From positions 62,001-126,000 of IMG/VR virus record IMGVR_UViG_3300023199_000051: a stretch of DNA of 64,000 bases, one strand, 5' to 3'. This DNA is from a virus. The translations under genes were made by a program, and so were the position numbers. Shown here piece by piece: positions 56,556 through 64,000 of the stretch (the first letter of the stretch is position 1; every line of letters begins with the position of its first letter). The notes beneath the pieces were generated by a model, which was given only the letters and a program-made list of their open reading frames with translations, searched no databases and was not told the DNA's origin.

Positions 56556-57623
56556 TTGCGACTCATCTTCTTCTCTGTGGTTCTGCTCGTCGGCAGTGCA
56601 TGCCGCGTCGACGACGGCGACTTCGACACCGGCACCCTCGACACGGCGTCCTTCGGGATTCCCGACGACACCGGCACCGACACCGGCACCGACGACACTG
56701 GCACCGACGTCCCGCTCGACACCATCGACGCCGACGGGGACGGCTACAGCCCAGCCGAAGGCGACTGCGATGACAGCAAGTCCGCGCTGAACCCGGCCGC
56801 GACGGACCAGGTGGGGGACGGCATCGACCAGAACTGCGACGGCGCGGACGGCTTCGACGGTGACGGTGACGGCTCTGCTTCTCCCGCTTCGGGTGGTGAC
56901 GACTGCGACGACGCCGAGCCCGCAAGCTACCCCAGCAACACCGAGGCGTGCTTCGACGGCATCGACAACGACTGCGACTTGAGCACCAAGGACGACGACT
57001 GCGACCAGGACGGAGCCGGCGCGGACGTCGACTGCGACGACAACGACCCGACCGTGCCAACCACCGAGATCCCGTACAACGGCATCGACGAGAACTGCTC
57101 GGGTTCGGACCTCACCGATGTGGACGGTGACGGCTTCGACGGTGACACCGGACCCGACTGCGACGACGACAACGAGGACGTCTACCCCGGAGCCTGGGAC
57201 GGCTGCAACGGCGTCGACGACGACTGCGACGGCGTGGTCGACGGCGGCACGAACCCCGACCCCGTGAGTCAGGCACCGGGCGTCAGCAGCATGACGGCCG
57301 TCGACGACCCCGTGAACGACGTGTGGGTGGTCACAATCGAGAGCTACGACGTGAACTTCGACCAGTCGTCCGTCGAGCTGTGGTGGTACACGGGGTGGCA
57401 GAGTGCTGGTGGTACCGACGTCCCTATCACTGCCAATGCCACCTACGCGCTGCCCGCCGACACCGTGAGCATGGACGTGTGCGCCATCGTCATCGAGATC
57501 CCGTACGACTGCGCGGAGGATGTGGCTGGCACAGTGATCACGCTGCATGATCTGCGAGATGCGGATGGGAACGTGTATAGCGGGCCGAAGTGGGCAAACG
57601 TCACGCGGCCGGAGGGGTGCTGA
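56556..57623 (+). CDS. Predicted lipoprotein with MopE-type metal-binding repeats
   Basis: 355 aa, TTG start behind GGAGG. Signal peptide with possible lipobox (VVLLVGSAC), a Thr/Asp-rich linker, then several Asp/Cys units (DADGDGYSPAEGDCDD, DGIDQNCDG, GIDNDCD, GVDDDCDG) of the putative metal-binding (MopE) repeat, common in Myxococcota surface proteins. The last 120 aa are a beta domain with two Cys. A secreted, calcium- or copper-binding-like protein is unusual in a virus and suggests acquisition from its host; it may alter the host surface (superinfection exclusion, inference). Confidence 0.85.
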   Translation: MRLIFFSVVLLVGSACRVDDGDFDTGTLDTASFGIPDDTGTDTGTDDTGTDVPLDTIDADGDGYSPAEGDCDDSKSALNPAATDQVGDGIDQNCDGADGFDGDGDGSASPASGGDDCDDAEPASYPSNTEACFDGIDNDCDLSTKDDDCDQDGAGADVDCDDNDPTVPTTEIPYNGIDENCSGSDLTDVDGDGFDGDTGPDCDDDNEDVYPGAWDGCNGVDDDCDGVVDGGTNPDPVSQAPGVSSMTAVDDPVNDVWVVTIESYDVNFDQSSVELWWYTGWQSAGGTDVPITANATYALPADTVSMDVCAIVIEIPYDCAEDVAGTVITLHDLRDADGNVYSGPKWANVTRPEGC

Positions 57624-57624
57624 C

Positions 57625-57969
57625 GTGCCCACGACGCGTGTCTGCCTCAAGACCCAGACCTTCGAGGTGTACATCGGGCGGAAGGAGTGGTGCCCTAGCG
57701 ACTGGGACGGCCCTGGTGCTGACGGCACCTTCGGCAATCCGGTGGGCACGGTAGACCGCTTCGAGGACTACTTCCACGGCCGGCTCCAGCGGGATCCGGC
57801 CTTCCGGGCTGAAGTCGAGGGGCTGCGAGGGAAGCACCTGGGGTGCTTCTGTCGGGCAGGCAAGCGCTGCCACGGTGACGTGATCATCGAGCACCTGGAT
57901 GGAGCTGAAAGCGCGAGCGACGAGGACGTGATTGCTGCCATGGCACGTCGCCTACGAGAGCAGGCGTGA
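57625..57969 (+). CDS. DUF4326 protein
   Basis: 114 aa, GTG behind GGAGGGG. Matches the DUF4326 pattern: VYIGR, FGNPVG, the L.GK.LGCFCRAGKRCHGDVI core, with CFC..(4)..CH as probable metal or catalytic site. Frequent in phages, function unknown. Follows the lipoprotein gene by one base. Confidence 0.85.
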   Translation: MPTTRVCLKTQTFEVYIGRKEWCPSDWDGPGADGTFGNPVGTVDRFEDYFHGRLQRDPAFRAEVEGLRGKHLGCFCRAGKRCHGDVIIEHLDGAESASDEDVIAAMARRLREQA

Positions 57970-57976
57970 AGGTCTG

Positions 57977-58005
57977 TTGCACGGTGTGCACACCTGCGCT
58001 ACGCT
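57977..58005 (+). promoter_or_regulatory. Promoter with palindromic operator
   Basis: TTGCAC (57977-57982), 17-nt spacer, TACGCT (58000-58005). The spacer begins with the perfect palindrome GGTGTGCACACC (57983-57994), a likely repressor site. Confidence 0.55.
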
Positions 58006-58059
58006 GAACAGGTACAGGCCTTCTACACCCGAAGAAGAACTACTGCAGGAGCTACCCAC

Positions 58060-59562
58060 ATGACTGCTACTGGTAAGTCCACGCCCCTCTCACCGGGCCC
58101 CGATCTCGGCAACCCGTGGTGGGCCCCCCAAGCCAGCTTGCCGCGGCCGTACACGGCTGTGCTGCTTCGCTGCAAGATACCAATCGGAGTGGAAGGGGCT
58201 CCTCAGGCAGAGTCTCGCCCTCAGGATGAAACAAGGCCCGTCACCGTGTGTTCGGTGGCCTACTTCGATGGCTCATGGAAGTCGCTGGCCTCATTCAAGG
58301 CTGTCACAGGCACCCCTGTTGCGTGGAAGCGGCTTCCATCTCCCGGCATGATCGTCTCCGGCTCGTACGGAGTGGGGTGGGAACCCCTCCAGTGGAAGCC
58401 GACTATGGGTGAGTGGGGCACATTCAGGAACCAGAGGTTCAGGGCCCAGAACCCCGACATCCAAGGCGTGCCGGGAGGCTGCCCCTTGGACTGGATGCCC
58501 TACTCCGGGACACCTCGGTCAGAGGACGCGGATCCTCAATGGTACACGGACTTCAGCGCTATCCCTACCTCTCAGTCTGAGGACCACTACGTTGAAGTGC
58601 TCTACAAGGACAAGGTCAACAGGGGCTTCGGGCGCTTCACCTGTTCTGAGGTCTGGGGCCGGAGCAAGAAGGCCCAAAAGACTGGAAGAGGCATCTGGCA
58701 CACCACTACTGTCGAGAGCGGCAGCTTCGTTCTTCTCGCCTGGAGGTTCGCCACGGCACGCAGTGCAGCCAAGGAAGTCGAGACCGTACCGACTTCAGAG
58801 CGCCGCAAGCCAGCTGGGATGCAGCCGAGCCCTCAAGAGGCGGAGGAGCCACGCGTGCTTACTGCGCCTCGACCGCCGGCCACCAGCTCTACCGCGAACG
58901 GCGCAGATCCGGGCATCCGGGAGCTGTACACGGCAACCTACCGCGCTTCGGTGCTGGAGCTGATCAACAACATGACGACGCAGAACGCAGCGCGGACATC
59001 GGCGCAGATCGCACGGTTGTCGATGGCGAACCGCAAGCTGCTGGCGCTGTTCGGGGAGCACACGTTCCCCGAAGAAGAGCTGATGTCCCCTAGAGAGCGG
59101 CGGCGACGGAAGCGCATGCAGACGTTCGGGAAGAAGTCGCGCGAGACCATGGGCGTCAAGGCGCTGCAGGAGATCATCGGCGCCGTTGCGCAGACCAGAA
59201 AGCCGGCAGAGCTTCAGACGCTGGTGCGCACGCTCAAGGACATGGATGACGCTGATGACGCCAGTGGCACCATGGCCGAAGCACGGAAGAAGATCGAAGG
59301 CCAGGTCAGCAAGCTCTCCGATGAGATCACGCGGGGCTCCTCCGAGACAGACGTGCGCAAGGTGGCCGACAGCGCCGCACGGGCGATGAGCAGAGGGCTC
59401 AGTCCAGACGAGCAGGAGCTGGGGGTCGGTATGTACATGTCTGGTAGTCAGGAAGGCGCCCTCGGAGCGGATACCTTCGGCAACGACCCCGAAGCGGATA
59501 CCTTCGGCAACGACCTCATCACCGCCGACCCCCTCGATGACGATCCTCTCTTGTCTTTCTAG
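58060..59562 (+). CDS. Protein with SSB-like acidic C-terminal tip
   Basis: 500 aa. The N-terminal 235 aa look beta-rich with many Trp (YFDGSWKSLASFKAV, GVGWEPLQWKPTMGEWGTF); the rest is helical (LYTATYRASVLELINNMTTQ). The end repeats ADTFGND twice and closes with DPLDDDPLLSF, resembling the acidic DDDIPF-type tip of single-stranded DNA-binding proteins that recruits partners. It heads a new early operon behind its own promoter, so an SSB or recombination mediator is plausible but not proven. Confidence 0.75.
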   Translation: MTATGKSTPLSPGPDLGNPWWAPQASLPRPYTAVLLRCKIPIGVEGAPQAESRPQDETRPVTVCSVAYFDGSWKSLASFKAVTGTPVAWKRLPSPGMIVSGSYGVGWEPLQWKPTMGEWGTFRNQRFRAQNPDIQGVPGGCPLDWMPYSGTPRSEDADPQWYTDFSAIPTSQSEDHYVEVLYKDKVNRGFGRFTCSEVWGRSKKAQKTGRGIWHTTTVESGSFVLLAWRFATARSAAKEVETVPTSERRKPAGMQPSPQEAEEPRVLTAPRPPATSSTANGADPGIRELYTATYRASVLELINNMTTQNAARTSAQIARLSMANRKLLALFGEHTFPEEELMSPRERRRRKRMQTFGKKSRETMGVKALQEIIGAVAQTRKPAELQTLVRTLKDMDDADDASGTMAEARKKIEGQVSKLSDEITRGSSETDVRKVADSAARAMSRGLSPDEQELGVGMYMSGSQEGALGADTFGNDPEADTFGNDLITADPLDDDPLLSF

Positions 59563-59571
59563 GAGACCCCT

Positions 59572-60606
59572 ATGGCAATCGACAACTGGCACATCCCTTC
59601 ATGGACAGGCGACTTCGAGCTGCAGCGCGTCGAGGGGGAGGACAGCAAGTGCAAGCTCGTGGTGGAGGATCCGACACCCGCCGAACAGGCCAAGCTCGGG
59701 AAGTTCCTACGCCGCTGCAGGCAATACAAGTGGATCGACGACCTGGCCGGCATCGCCAACGAGGGACGAACCGAGCTGAAGATCGGCAGCGGCATCGCCA
59801 AGTGCGGCAAGTACCTGGTCGATGAGACGATGCCGGATCGGGGACGCCTCACGGCCATCCGCAGCAAGAGCGGCACGCTGGTGCTCGTGACGACCAGCGA
59901 TGACCCCAACGAGGCCGAGAAGGTCGAGGAGGCAGCCAGTAAGCCAGAAGCCGAGACGGCCGTGACGGCGAAGCGTCCGACGAAGTGCTGCCCGCATCCC
60001 ATCGAAGGCCCTCTGGTGCGGTCATCGAAGGTGCTACGCAAGTTCTGCACACCGCGGCAGTGGTCAGACTGGTGCGAGAAGGGATGGCTCATCGCCTACG
60101 GGCACCTCTCGGGCCACGCCTACCGCATCGTGCACCGCCACCACCCAGCCGCTGCTGTCCAAGGGAAGATCTGCTGGGACCTCGACGACAGCCAAGTGCT
60201 GCACGCTCACGACAACAGCGTGCCTCCGGCTGAGGAGGTGCTGACCTTCAAGCTCATCCTGGAGAACATCGAGCCGTGGCTTCGGTGCCGTGCGACCGGG
60301 TTCGGGCCGAAGCGCTGGAAGCCCGCAAGCATCGGCTTCGTTGATCCTTCGGACACTGGGTTCCTCGAAGGTACCTGGGATGCAGGCATGATTGCAGGCC
60401 TCAGCGATGCTCTACAAGGCTTCCAGGCCGGCACACAGGTGAGGGAGGTACTGCAGGGACGACGTAGCTTCGGGGATATCGACCCCGACGCCCTGGAGAC
60501 GGCCGCACGTGACCTCGGCGGTCTGGTCGATCTGGTGCTTGGTGACCGAAGGCCAAGATGGAAGAGGGGCCCTGTGTACGCTCAAGGCGTGTACGAGTCG
60601 GAGTGA
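59572..60606 (+). CDS. Hypothetical early protein
   Basis: 344 aa; ATG behind AGGAGA. Two domains joined by an acidic linker (about 105-130): N-terminal FELQRVEGEDSKCKLVVEDP with basic helix, and a second domain with CCPHP, FCTPRQWSDWCEKG, YRIVHRHH and DLDDSQVLHAHDN that contains several Cys/His possibly binding metal. No family recognised. Follows the SSB-like gene by 9 bp. Confidence 0.75.
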   Translation: MAIDNWHIPSWTGDFELQRVEGEDSKCKLVVEDPTPAEQAKLGKFLRRCRQYKWIDDLAGIANEGRTELKIGSGIAKCGKYLVDETMPDRGRLTAIRSKSGTLVLVTTSDDPNEAEKVEEAASKPEAETAVTAKRPTKCCPHPIEGPLVRSSKVLRKFCTPRQWSDWCEKGWLIAYGHLSGHAYRIVHRHHPAAAVQGKICWDLDDSQVLHAHDNSVPPAEEVLTFKLILENIEPWLRCRATGFGPKRWKPASIGFVDPSDTGFLEGTWDAGMIAGLSDALQGFQAGTQVREVLQGRRSFGDIDPDALETAARDLGGLVDLVLGDRRPRWKRGPVYAQGVYESE

Positions 60607-60962
60607 TATTCTACGTTTTCTATGCGCTCATCGCCTCGTTCCTGGCAGCCGCTATGGGCACAGTGGTCTCCTTCCAGGTAACCAAGCACCGCCAGAACCT
60701 ACTCCAGCAGCAGCCAGCTGCTGGGGATCTGTGGAGGCTACGTGGCTGGGGTGTCGTGCAGATCATCGACGTGTACGACCATCCAACCGAGGGGGCCGAG
60801 GTGCAGCATGTCGCCTTCCAGGTTGAAGGGTCGCCCCGGTGGCACTGGATAGGACATGCTGCCTTTCAGGTGCATGCCGATCCTACCCCTTACATCGAGA
60901 CCCGTCACACACACCCATTCCGCCGTCGCATAGAGCGGCAGCGGAGGAGGCATGGACGATGA
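60603..60962 (+). CDS. Small single-TM protein
   Basis: 119 aa; GTG overlapping the upstream stop (GTGA). TM segment at residues 2-22 (IFYVFYALIASFLAAAMGTV), then a soluble beta domain (LRGWGVVQIIDVYDHPTEGA) and Arg-rich end (RRRIERQRRRHGR). Membrane anchored, unknown role in the early operon. Confidence 0.72.
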   Translation: MIFYVFYALIASFLAAAMGTVVSFQVTKHRQNLLQQQPAAGDLWRLRGWGVVQIIDVYDHPTEGAEVQHVAFQVEGSPRWHWIGHAAFQVHADPTPYIETRHTHPFRRRIERQRRRHGR

Positions 60963-61264
60963 GCAGTCCAGAGAGATTTGCCACGCATCGGCCACCTCGA
61001 CAGCTGTACAGCGAGGTGAGTGCGCCTCATGATGAGTACGGACTTGGAGAGGGGTCAAGCGGCGTGATCCGCTGCTCGACTGTCATGGGGCACACCGTCG
61101 CCGTGATCTCGTTCCCGCAAGGCAGCGGGAACACCTTGACACCCTTCTGCGTCGTCGTCCCTGGAGAGCGGGCCCTGCATCCGTTCTTCGTGACCACCTA
61201 CCACGGCCAGGTGACTGGCATCGACGGCGACTTGAGCAAACTCATGAACCTGCTGGAGAGCTAA
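60959..61264 (+). CDS. Small hypothetical protein
   Basis: 101 aa; ATG at 60959 overlaps the stop of the TM gene. Beta-rich core (TVAVISFPQGSGNTLTPFCV, HPFFVTTYHGQVTGIDGD). No membrane segment, no motif recognised. Confidence 0.7.
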   Translation: MSSPERFATHRPPRQLYSEVSAPHDEYGLGEGSSGVIRCSTVMGHTVAVISFPQGSGNTLTPFCVVVPGERALHPFFVTTYHGQVTGIDGDLSKLMNLLES

Positions 61265-62052
61265 TGGGGCGGAAGAGCGCAGCGAAGAAGAGGGCAAAGA
61301 AGCTACGGCGCAAGAAAAGGCGCAAGAAGCAGGCAAGGAGGAACGAGCCCTTCATCACGATTCGAGATCACGATGAGCTGGAAGGCTACGTCTACGTCCA
61401 CATCGGCATCCCCACCGAAGGCATGCCAGAGGCGGAGTACGAAGAACAGGGAGCACTTGACCGGCTGCGGCGGTTCATCATCATGTACCAGCGGGGCGTT
61501 GCCGGGGTTGGACCGACAGCGGACAAAGGGTGGCTGTTTGCGCCCGCTCATGGCGATTCAGAAGGGGCGTACTGGAAGCAGTGGCAGGCATCGACCCTGG
61601 CACACTTCACCATCCACCTTCCTCGCGCAGAAGGGGTCGAGAATGGCAAGCACACAGGGGATGCTTCAGCTAGTGCGCTGCACGACTTACTCAGGACCTA
61701 CTGGTACGTCGTCGACACCACAACTCCTGACCGCGTAGTCGAGGAGCTGAGCGAGGACGCTGGGAAGATGGTCAACCACTTCGCCTACGCCAATGGCTGG
61801 CGCTTTCAGTACAGTGCCGACGATCTACTCGAAGGGGGAGGGCAGCTTTGTCAGTTCTCTGCGCAACTCGTACCCGTCGGCCGCGGATCTGACGAGGAAG
61901 ACTGGCAGTTCCTCGGAGCTGTGATGGCGACACTTGGAGTGCCGGGGCCAGACGGCCCAGCACCAGGCGTCGAAGAGGTGAAGGCGCCCGATCTCGCCAA
62001 CGATCCTCCTGGGGACCGGCATCGCTGGATCTGGCGTGTAGTGGCAAGCTGA
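61264..62052 (+). CDS. Hypothetical protein with basic N-terminal tail
   Basis: 262 aa; ATG overlaps the upstream TAA. The first 28 aa are almost only Lys/Arg/Ala (KRAKKLRRKKRRKKQARRN), a nucleic-acid-binding tail. The rest is alpha/beta with Trp and His (GAYWKQWQASTLAHFTIHL, HDLLRTYWYVVDTTTPD). Unrecognised. Confidence 0.75.
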   Translation: MGRKSAAKKRAKKLRRKKRRKKQARRNEPFITIRDHDELEGYVYVHIGIPTEGMPEAEYEEQGALDRLRRFIIMYQRGVAGVGPTADKGWLFAPAHGDSEGAYWKQWQASTLAHFTIHLPRAEGVENGKHTGDASASALHDLLRTYWYVVDTTTPDRVVEELSEDAGKMVNHFAYANGWRFQYSADDLLEGGGQLCQFSAQLVPVGRGSDEEDWQFLGAVMATLGVPGPDGPAPGVEEVKAPDLANDPPGDRHRWIWRVVAS

Positions 62053-62065
62053 TGGAAAGTAGGAC

Positions 62066-62617
62066 ATGAGCAGCGCGGGCAACGACACCATCTTCATGGT
62101 CACCGGGCACCGACCTGCGGGCATCGGGGGCACCTACCAACGGCACCAATGGGTACGCACCCAGCTACGGGACATCCTCGCCAAGATGAAGGAGATGCAC
62201 GGCGGCAACCTGGTTGCGCTGATGGGGATGGCGCGGGGTGCTGACACCTGGTTCGGGCTCGAAGCGGTGAAGCTGGGAATCCGCTTGCACATTGACATCC
62301 CCTTCGAGGGACACGGGGACAAGCTCGGGGGCAGCGATCGTGAGGCCTACGACAAGCTCGTCGACTATGCAGAGCATGTAGAGGTGCTTGCTGGAGTTCC
62401 GGCTAGCTATGGCGAGATGGTCCTGCGCTTCCGAGCGAGGAACCAGCGTATGGTCGATCGGGCCCACTATGCAGTGGCTGTGTGGTCAGGCACACCGCGC
62501 GGGGGCACCGCCCACGCAGTCCGGCTCCTCAGAGAGAAAGGCACGATCACGCTGCACGTCCATCCTGGGATGCGCACTGTAACGATGCTCTCTGGAGTTT
62601 CGACACCAGCGACTTGA
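62066..62617 (+). CDS. SLOG-superfamily (DUF1273-like) protein
   Basis: 183 aa. VTGHRP at residues 12-17, GMARGADTWF (about 53-62), LHIDIPFEGH and RNQRMVDRAHYAVAVW with GGTAHAVRLL fit the DUF1273/YpsA-type SLOG Rossmann family, which binds nucleotides or related ligands and is linked to signalling, DNA uptake (DprA) or anti-phage systems. In this virus it could sense or degrade a nucleotide signal (inference). Confidence 0.85.
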   Translation: MSSAGNDTIFMVTGHRPAGIGGTYQRHQWVRTQLRDILAKMKEMHGGNLVALMGMARGADTWFGLEAVKLGIRLHIDIPFEGHGDKLGGSDREAYDKLVDYAEHVEVLAGVPASYGEMVLRFRARNQRMVDRAHYAVAVWSGTPRGGTAHAVRLLREKGTITLHVHPGMRTVTMLSGVSTPAT

Positions 62618-62659
62618 ACCTGTGCACGACATGCAATACAACGAAGGGGCACCGAAGAC

Positions 62660-62671
62660 TGACACATGACA
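62660..62671 (+). promoter_or_regulatory. Third copy of TGACACATGACA
   Basis: Same 12-mer as in the divergent control region at 51502-51620. Here CTGACA, a 17-nt spacer and AATACA (62682-62687) could form a promoter, although it would overlap the chosen start of the next gene. Confidence 0.45.
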
Positions 62672-62686
62672 GGGGGCCTCAAATAC

Positions 62687-64000
62687 ATGGGGGCGTACGG
62701 TTCAGAAGAAGGCGCCTCCAGCGGGCAGCCACCAAGAAGCGCAGACAATGGCCGCCTGGGGAGGAGGCCAGAGCAGAAGCCTGGGGAGGTTTCGCTAGAA
62801 GCACTCTTGGGGGCGCCCGCGAACCCCGTGTCGGAGCAGGGGCAGTCTGAAGAGACGACCCAGCAGCTGATCGAGCCGCTGCCGGAGATCAGAGGCAAGC
62901 AAGTGAGTGCCGGTGTCGACAGCTTCAGTGCCATGGTCGCGGACATGAAAGGGGCCGGCATGCAGGGGGCTGCACATCCTGTGAGCGCTCCGCAGAAGGC
63001 GCACGGAGCCGCCGAGAAGACGCGTGTTGTCGATGGAGCTGACCAGAAGACAACCGCCGAGCGAATGGCTGCGAGAAGACACCACAACCTCGACACGGTG
63101 GACATCAACAAGGTTGTCGAGCCCCTTGGGATGACGCTGTCACCTGACCAGGTACAGGCAGCACGCCTCCTCCTCAAGCAACTTCGACACGGCCGGGACC
63201 CGATCAGTGTGCTCACGGGCGCGGCCGGCACCGGAAAGACCACACTCATGCGTGCCATCATCTACCTTGTTCGGAAGGTACTCGGCCGCCCCGTGGGCTG
63301 CATGGCTCCGACAGGCAAAGCGGCGGCCCGGCTCCGTGCCCTTACAGGTGAGGACACGACCACCATCCATGGACGCTTGTATGGTGCACCGACCGAGCAC
63401 GGGATCTGCCCTGACAAGGAGTGCCGGAAGGCTTCGGAGGAGCTGGGGCTGTCTGCGGGCCAGCTCAAGAAGTTCGATCCCCCGCTTGACCGCTGGAAGT
63501 GCCCGCACTGCCAGTCGGAGTTCAAGCTCGGGAAGGACGACAAGCCCTACCCCTACGATGATCAGGGCGTCCTCATGGACAAGCCCACCGCGTTCGAGAT
63601 CGAGCTGAAGTTCCCGGAGACGAAGCCAGCCCTGTGCTCCCCATTCGAGGTGCTGATCTGCGATGAGGCCTCCATGGTCTCGACGAAGGTCCATGACGAC
63701 TTGGTGAAGAAGCTGCCCTCGACGGCTCGACTCATGTATGTCGGGGACAGCGAGCAGCTCCCCCCGATCACCAGGGACGACGATGCAGACATTTACGACC
63801 TGTGGGGGCCTGATTTCCGCACGCCGACAGCGCAGCTCAGCCAGGTACACCGCCAGGCGGCCGGAAGTCCCATCATCCAAGTGGCCACCAAGATCCGTGA
63901 GGGGTGTTCGCCTCACGGCATCTTCGAGACGCCCGGTGATCTCGAAGGGCGCTGGCGGTGTGACCGAAGGGGCACGCTAGATCGGGCAGCACGGTGGCTC
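62687..64000 (+). CDS. RecD2/Dda-like SF1B helicase, 3' end beyond the window
   Basis: At least 438 aa, open to the window edge. A disordered N-terminus of about 145 aa precedes a helicase core: GAAGTGKTTL (Walker A, about residue 178), MAPTGKAAARL (motif Ia), ICDEASM (motif II, about 325), VGDSEQLPPI (motif III) and SQVHRQ (motif IV), the RecD2/Dda set. Between Ia and II there is an insert with CPDKEC and KCPHC, a probable zinc site. Start uncertain: ATG 62687 has AGGGGG 10 nt upstream; ATG 62666 or GTG 62828 are alternatives. Confidence 0.85.
   Translation, partial: MGAYGSEEGASSGQPPRSADNGRLGRRPEQKPGEVSLEALLGAPANPVSEQGQSEETTQQLIEPLPEIRGKQVSAGVDSFSAMVADMKGAGMQGAAHPVSAPQKAHGAAEKTRVVDGADQKTTAERMAARRHHNLDTVDINKVVEPLGMTLSPDQVQAARLLLKQLRHGRDPISVLTGAAGTGKTTLMRAIIYLVRKVLGRPVGCMAPTGKAAARLRALTGEDTTTIHGRLYGAPTEHGICPDKECRKASEELGLSAGQLKKFDPPLDRWKCPHCQSEFKLGKDDKPYPYDDQGVLMDKPTAFEIELKFPETKPALCSPFEVLICDEASMVSTKVHDDLVKKLPSTARLMYVGDSEQLPPITRDDDADIYDLWGPDFRTPTAQLSQVHRQAAGSPIIQVATKIREGCSPHGIFETPGDLEGRWRCDRRGTLDRAARWL

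Noticed and set aside
62467-63261. 264-aa minus-strand frame opposite the SLOG and helicase genes
   Set aside because: Both plus-strand genes show clear family motifs; the frame is a GC-rich shadow.

Overview
The window is GC-rich and almost fully coding, with tightly packed genes that often overlap by ATGA or GTGA. It reads as one continuous stretch of a large virus or virus-like extrachromosomal element of a bacterium. Viral traits are a 25+ tRNA array, a DarB-type methyltransferase-helicase, homing elements (two inteins and a free HNH nuclease), a cluster of small membrane proteins that looks like a lysis module, a long operon of strongly basic and membrane-anchored proteins resembling virion or core proteins, and a beta-rich fibre-like protein. 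One gene (56556-57623) carries the Asp/Cys-rich MopE-type metal-binding repeats that abound in Myxococcota, so a myxobacterial or related host is the best guess. No terminase, portal, HK97-type capsid or tail gene is recognisable here, so the virus class stays open.

Layout. (1) 39-9649, minus: a 3025-residue protein with Nudix and kinase-like domains plus a membrane protein. (2) 9663-13259, plus: a GHKL ATPase fused to a zincin domain and a membrane HExxH protein. (3) 13264-14244, minus: two small genes including an HNH nuclease. (4) 14299-16970, minus: tRNA array in two blocks, each behind a sigma70-like promoter and a GC-rich hairpin; it includes two structurally atypical tRNAs. (5) 17365-19433, minus: four membrane or coiled-coil genes, possible lysis module. 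(6) 19436-26989, minus: the DarB-like giant, interrupted by a LAGLIDADG intein in its P-loop. (7) 27007-43914, minus: about 18 genes, the putative structural operon: HMG-like basic proteins, a transglutaminase-like protein, disordered Pro/Gln proteins, candidate capsid proteins and several proteins sharing an acidic-GLF-basic module. (8) 43915-44673: a repeat- and palindrome-rich non-coding region, candidate origin or control region. (9) 44674-49213, plus: two recombinase-like proteins, then fibre and spike-like genes. (10) 49219-51467, minus: a membrane protein, a small gene and a DUF3987-like ATPase. (11) 51660-64000, plus: early/replication region starting with a DEAH helicase carrying an HNH intein, then small unknowns, an orphan RNR-type zinc tail, the MopE lipoprotein, DUF4326, a protein with an SSB-like acidic tip, a SLOG protein and a RecD2/Dda-like helicase running off the end.

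How it fits together: the divergent promoters at 51486-51636 share a 12-bp motif found again before the RecD-like gene, suggesting joint control of replication genes. The structural operon runs leftwards from the repeat region. The DarB-like and Nudix-kinase giants, next to structural genes, could be carried in the virion and act on entry. Functions are inferred from visible motifs only; no database search was run.
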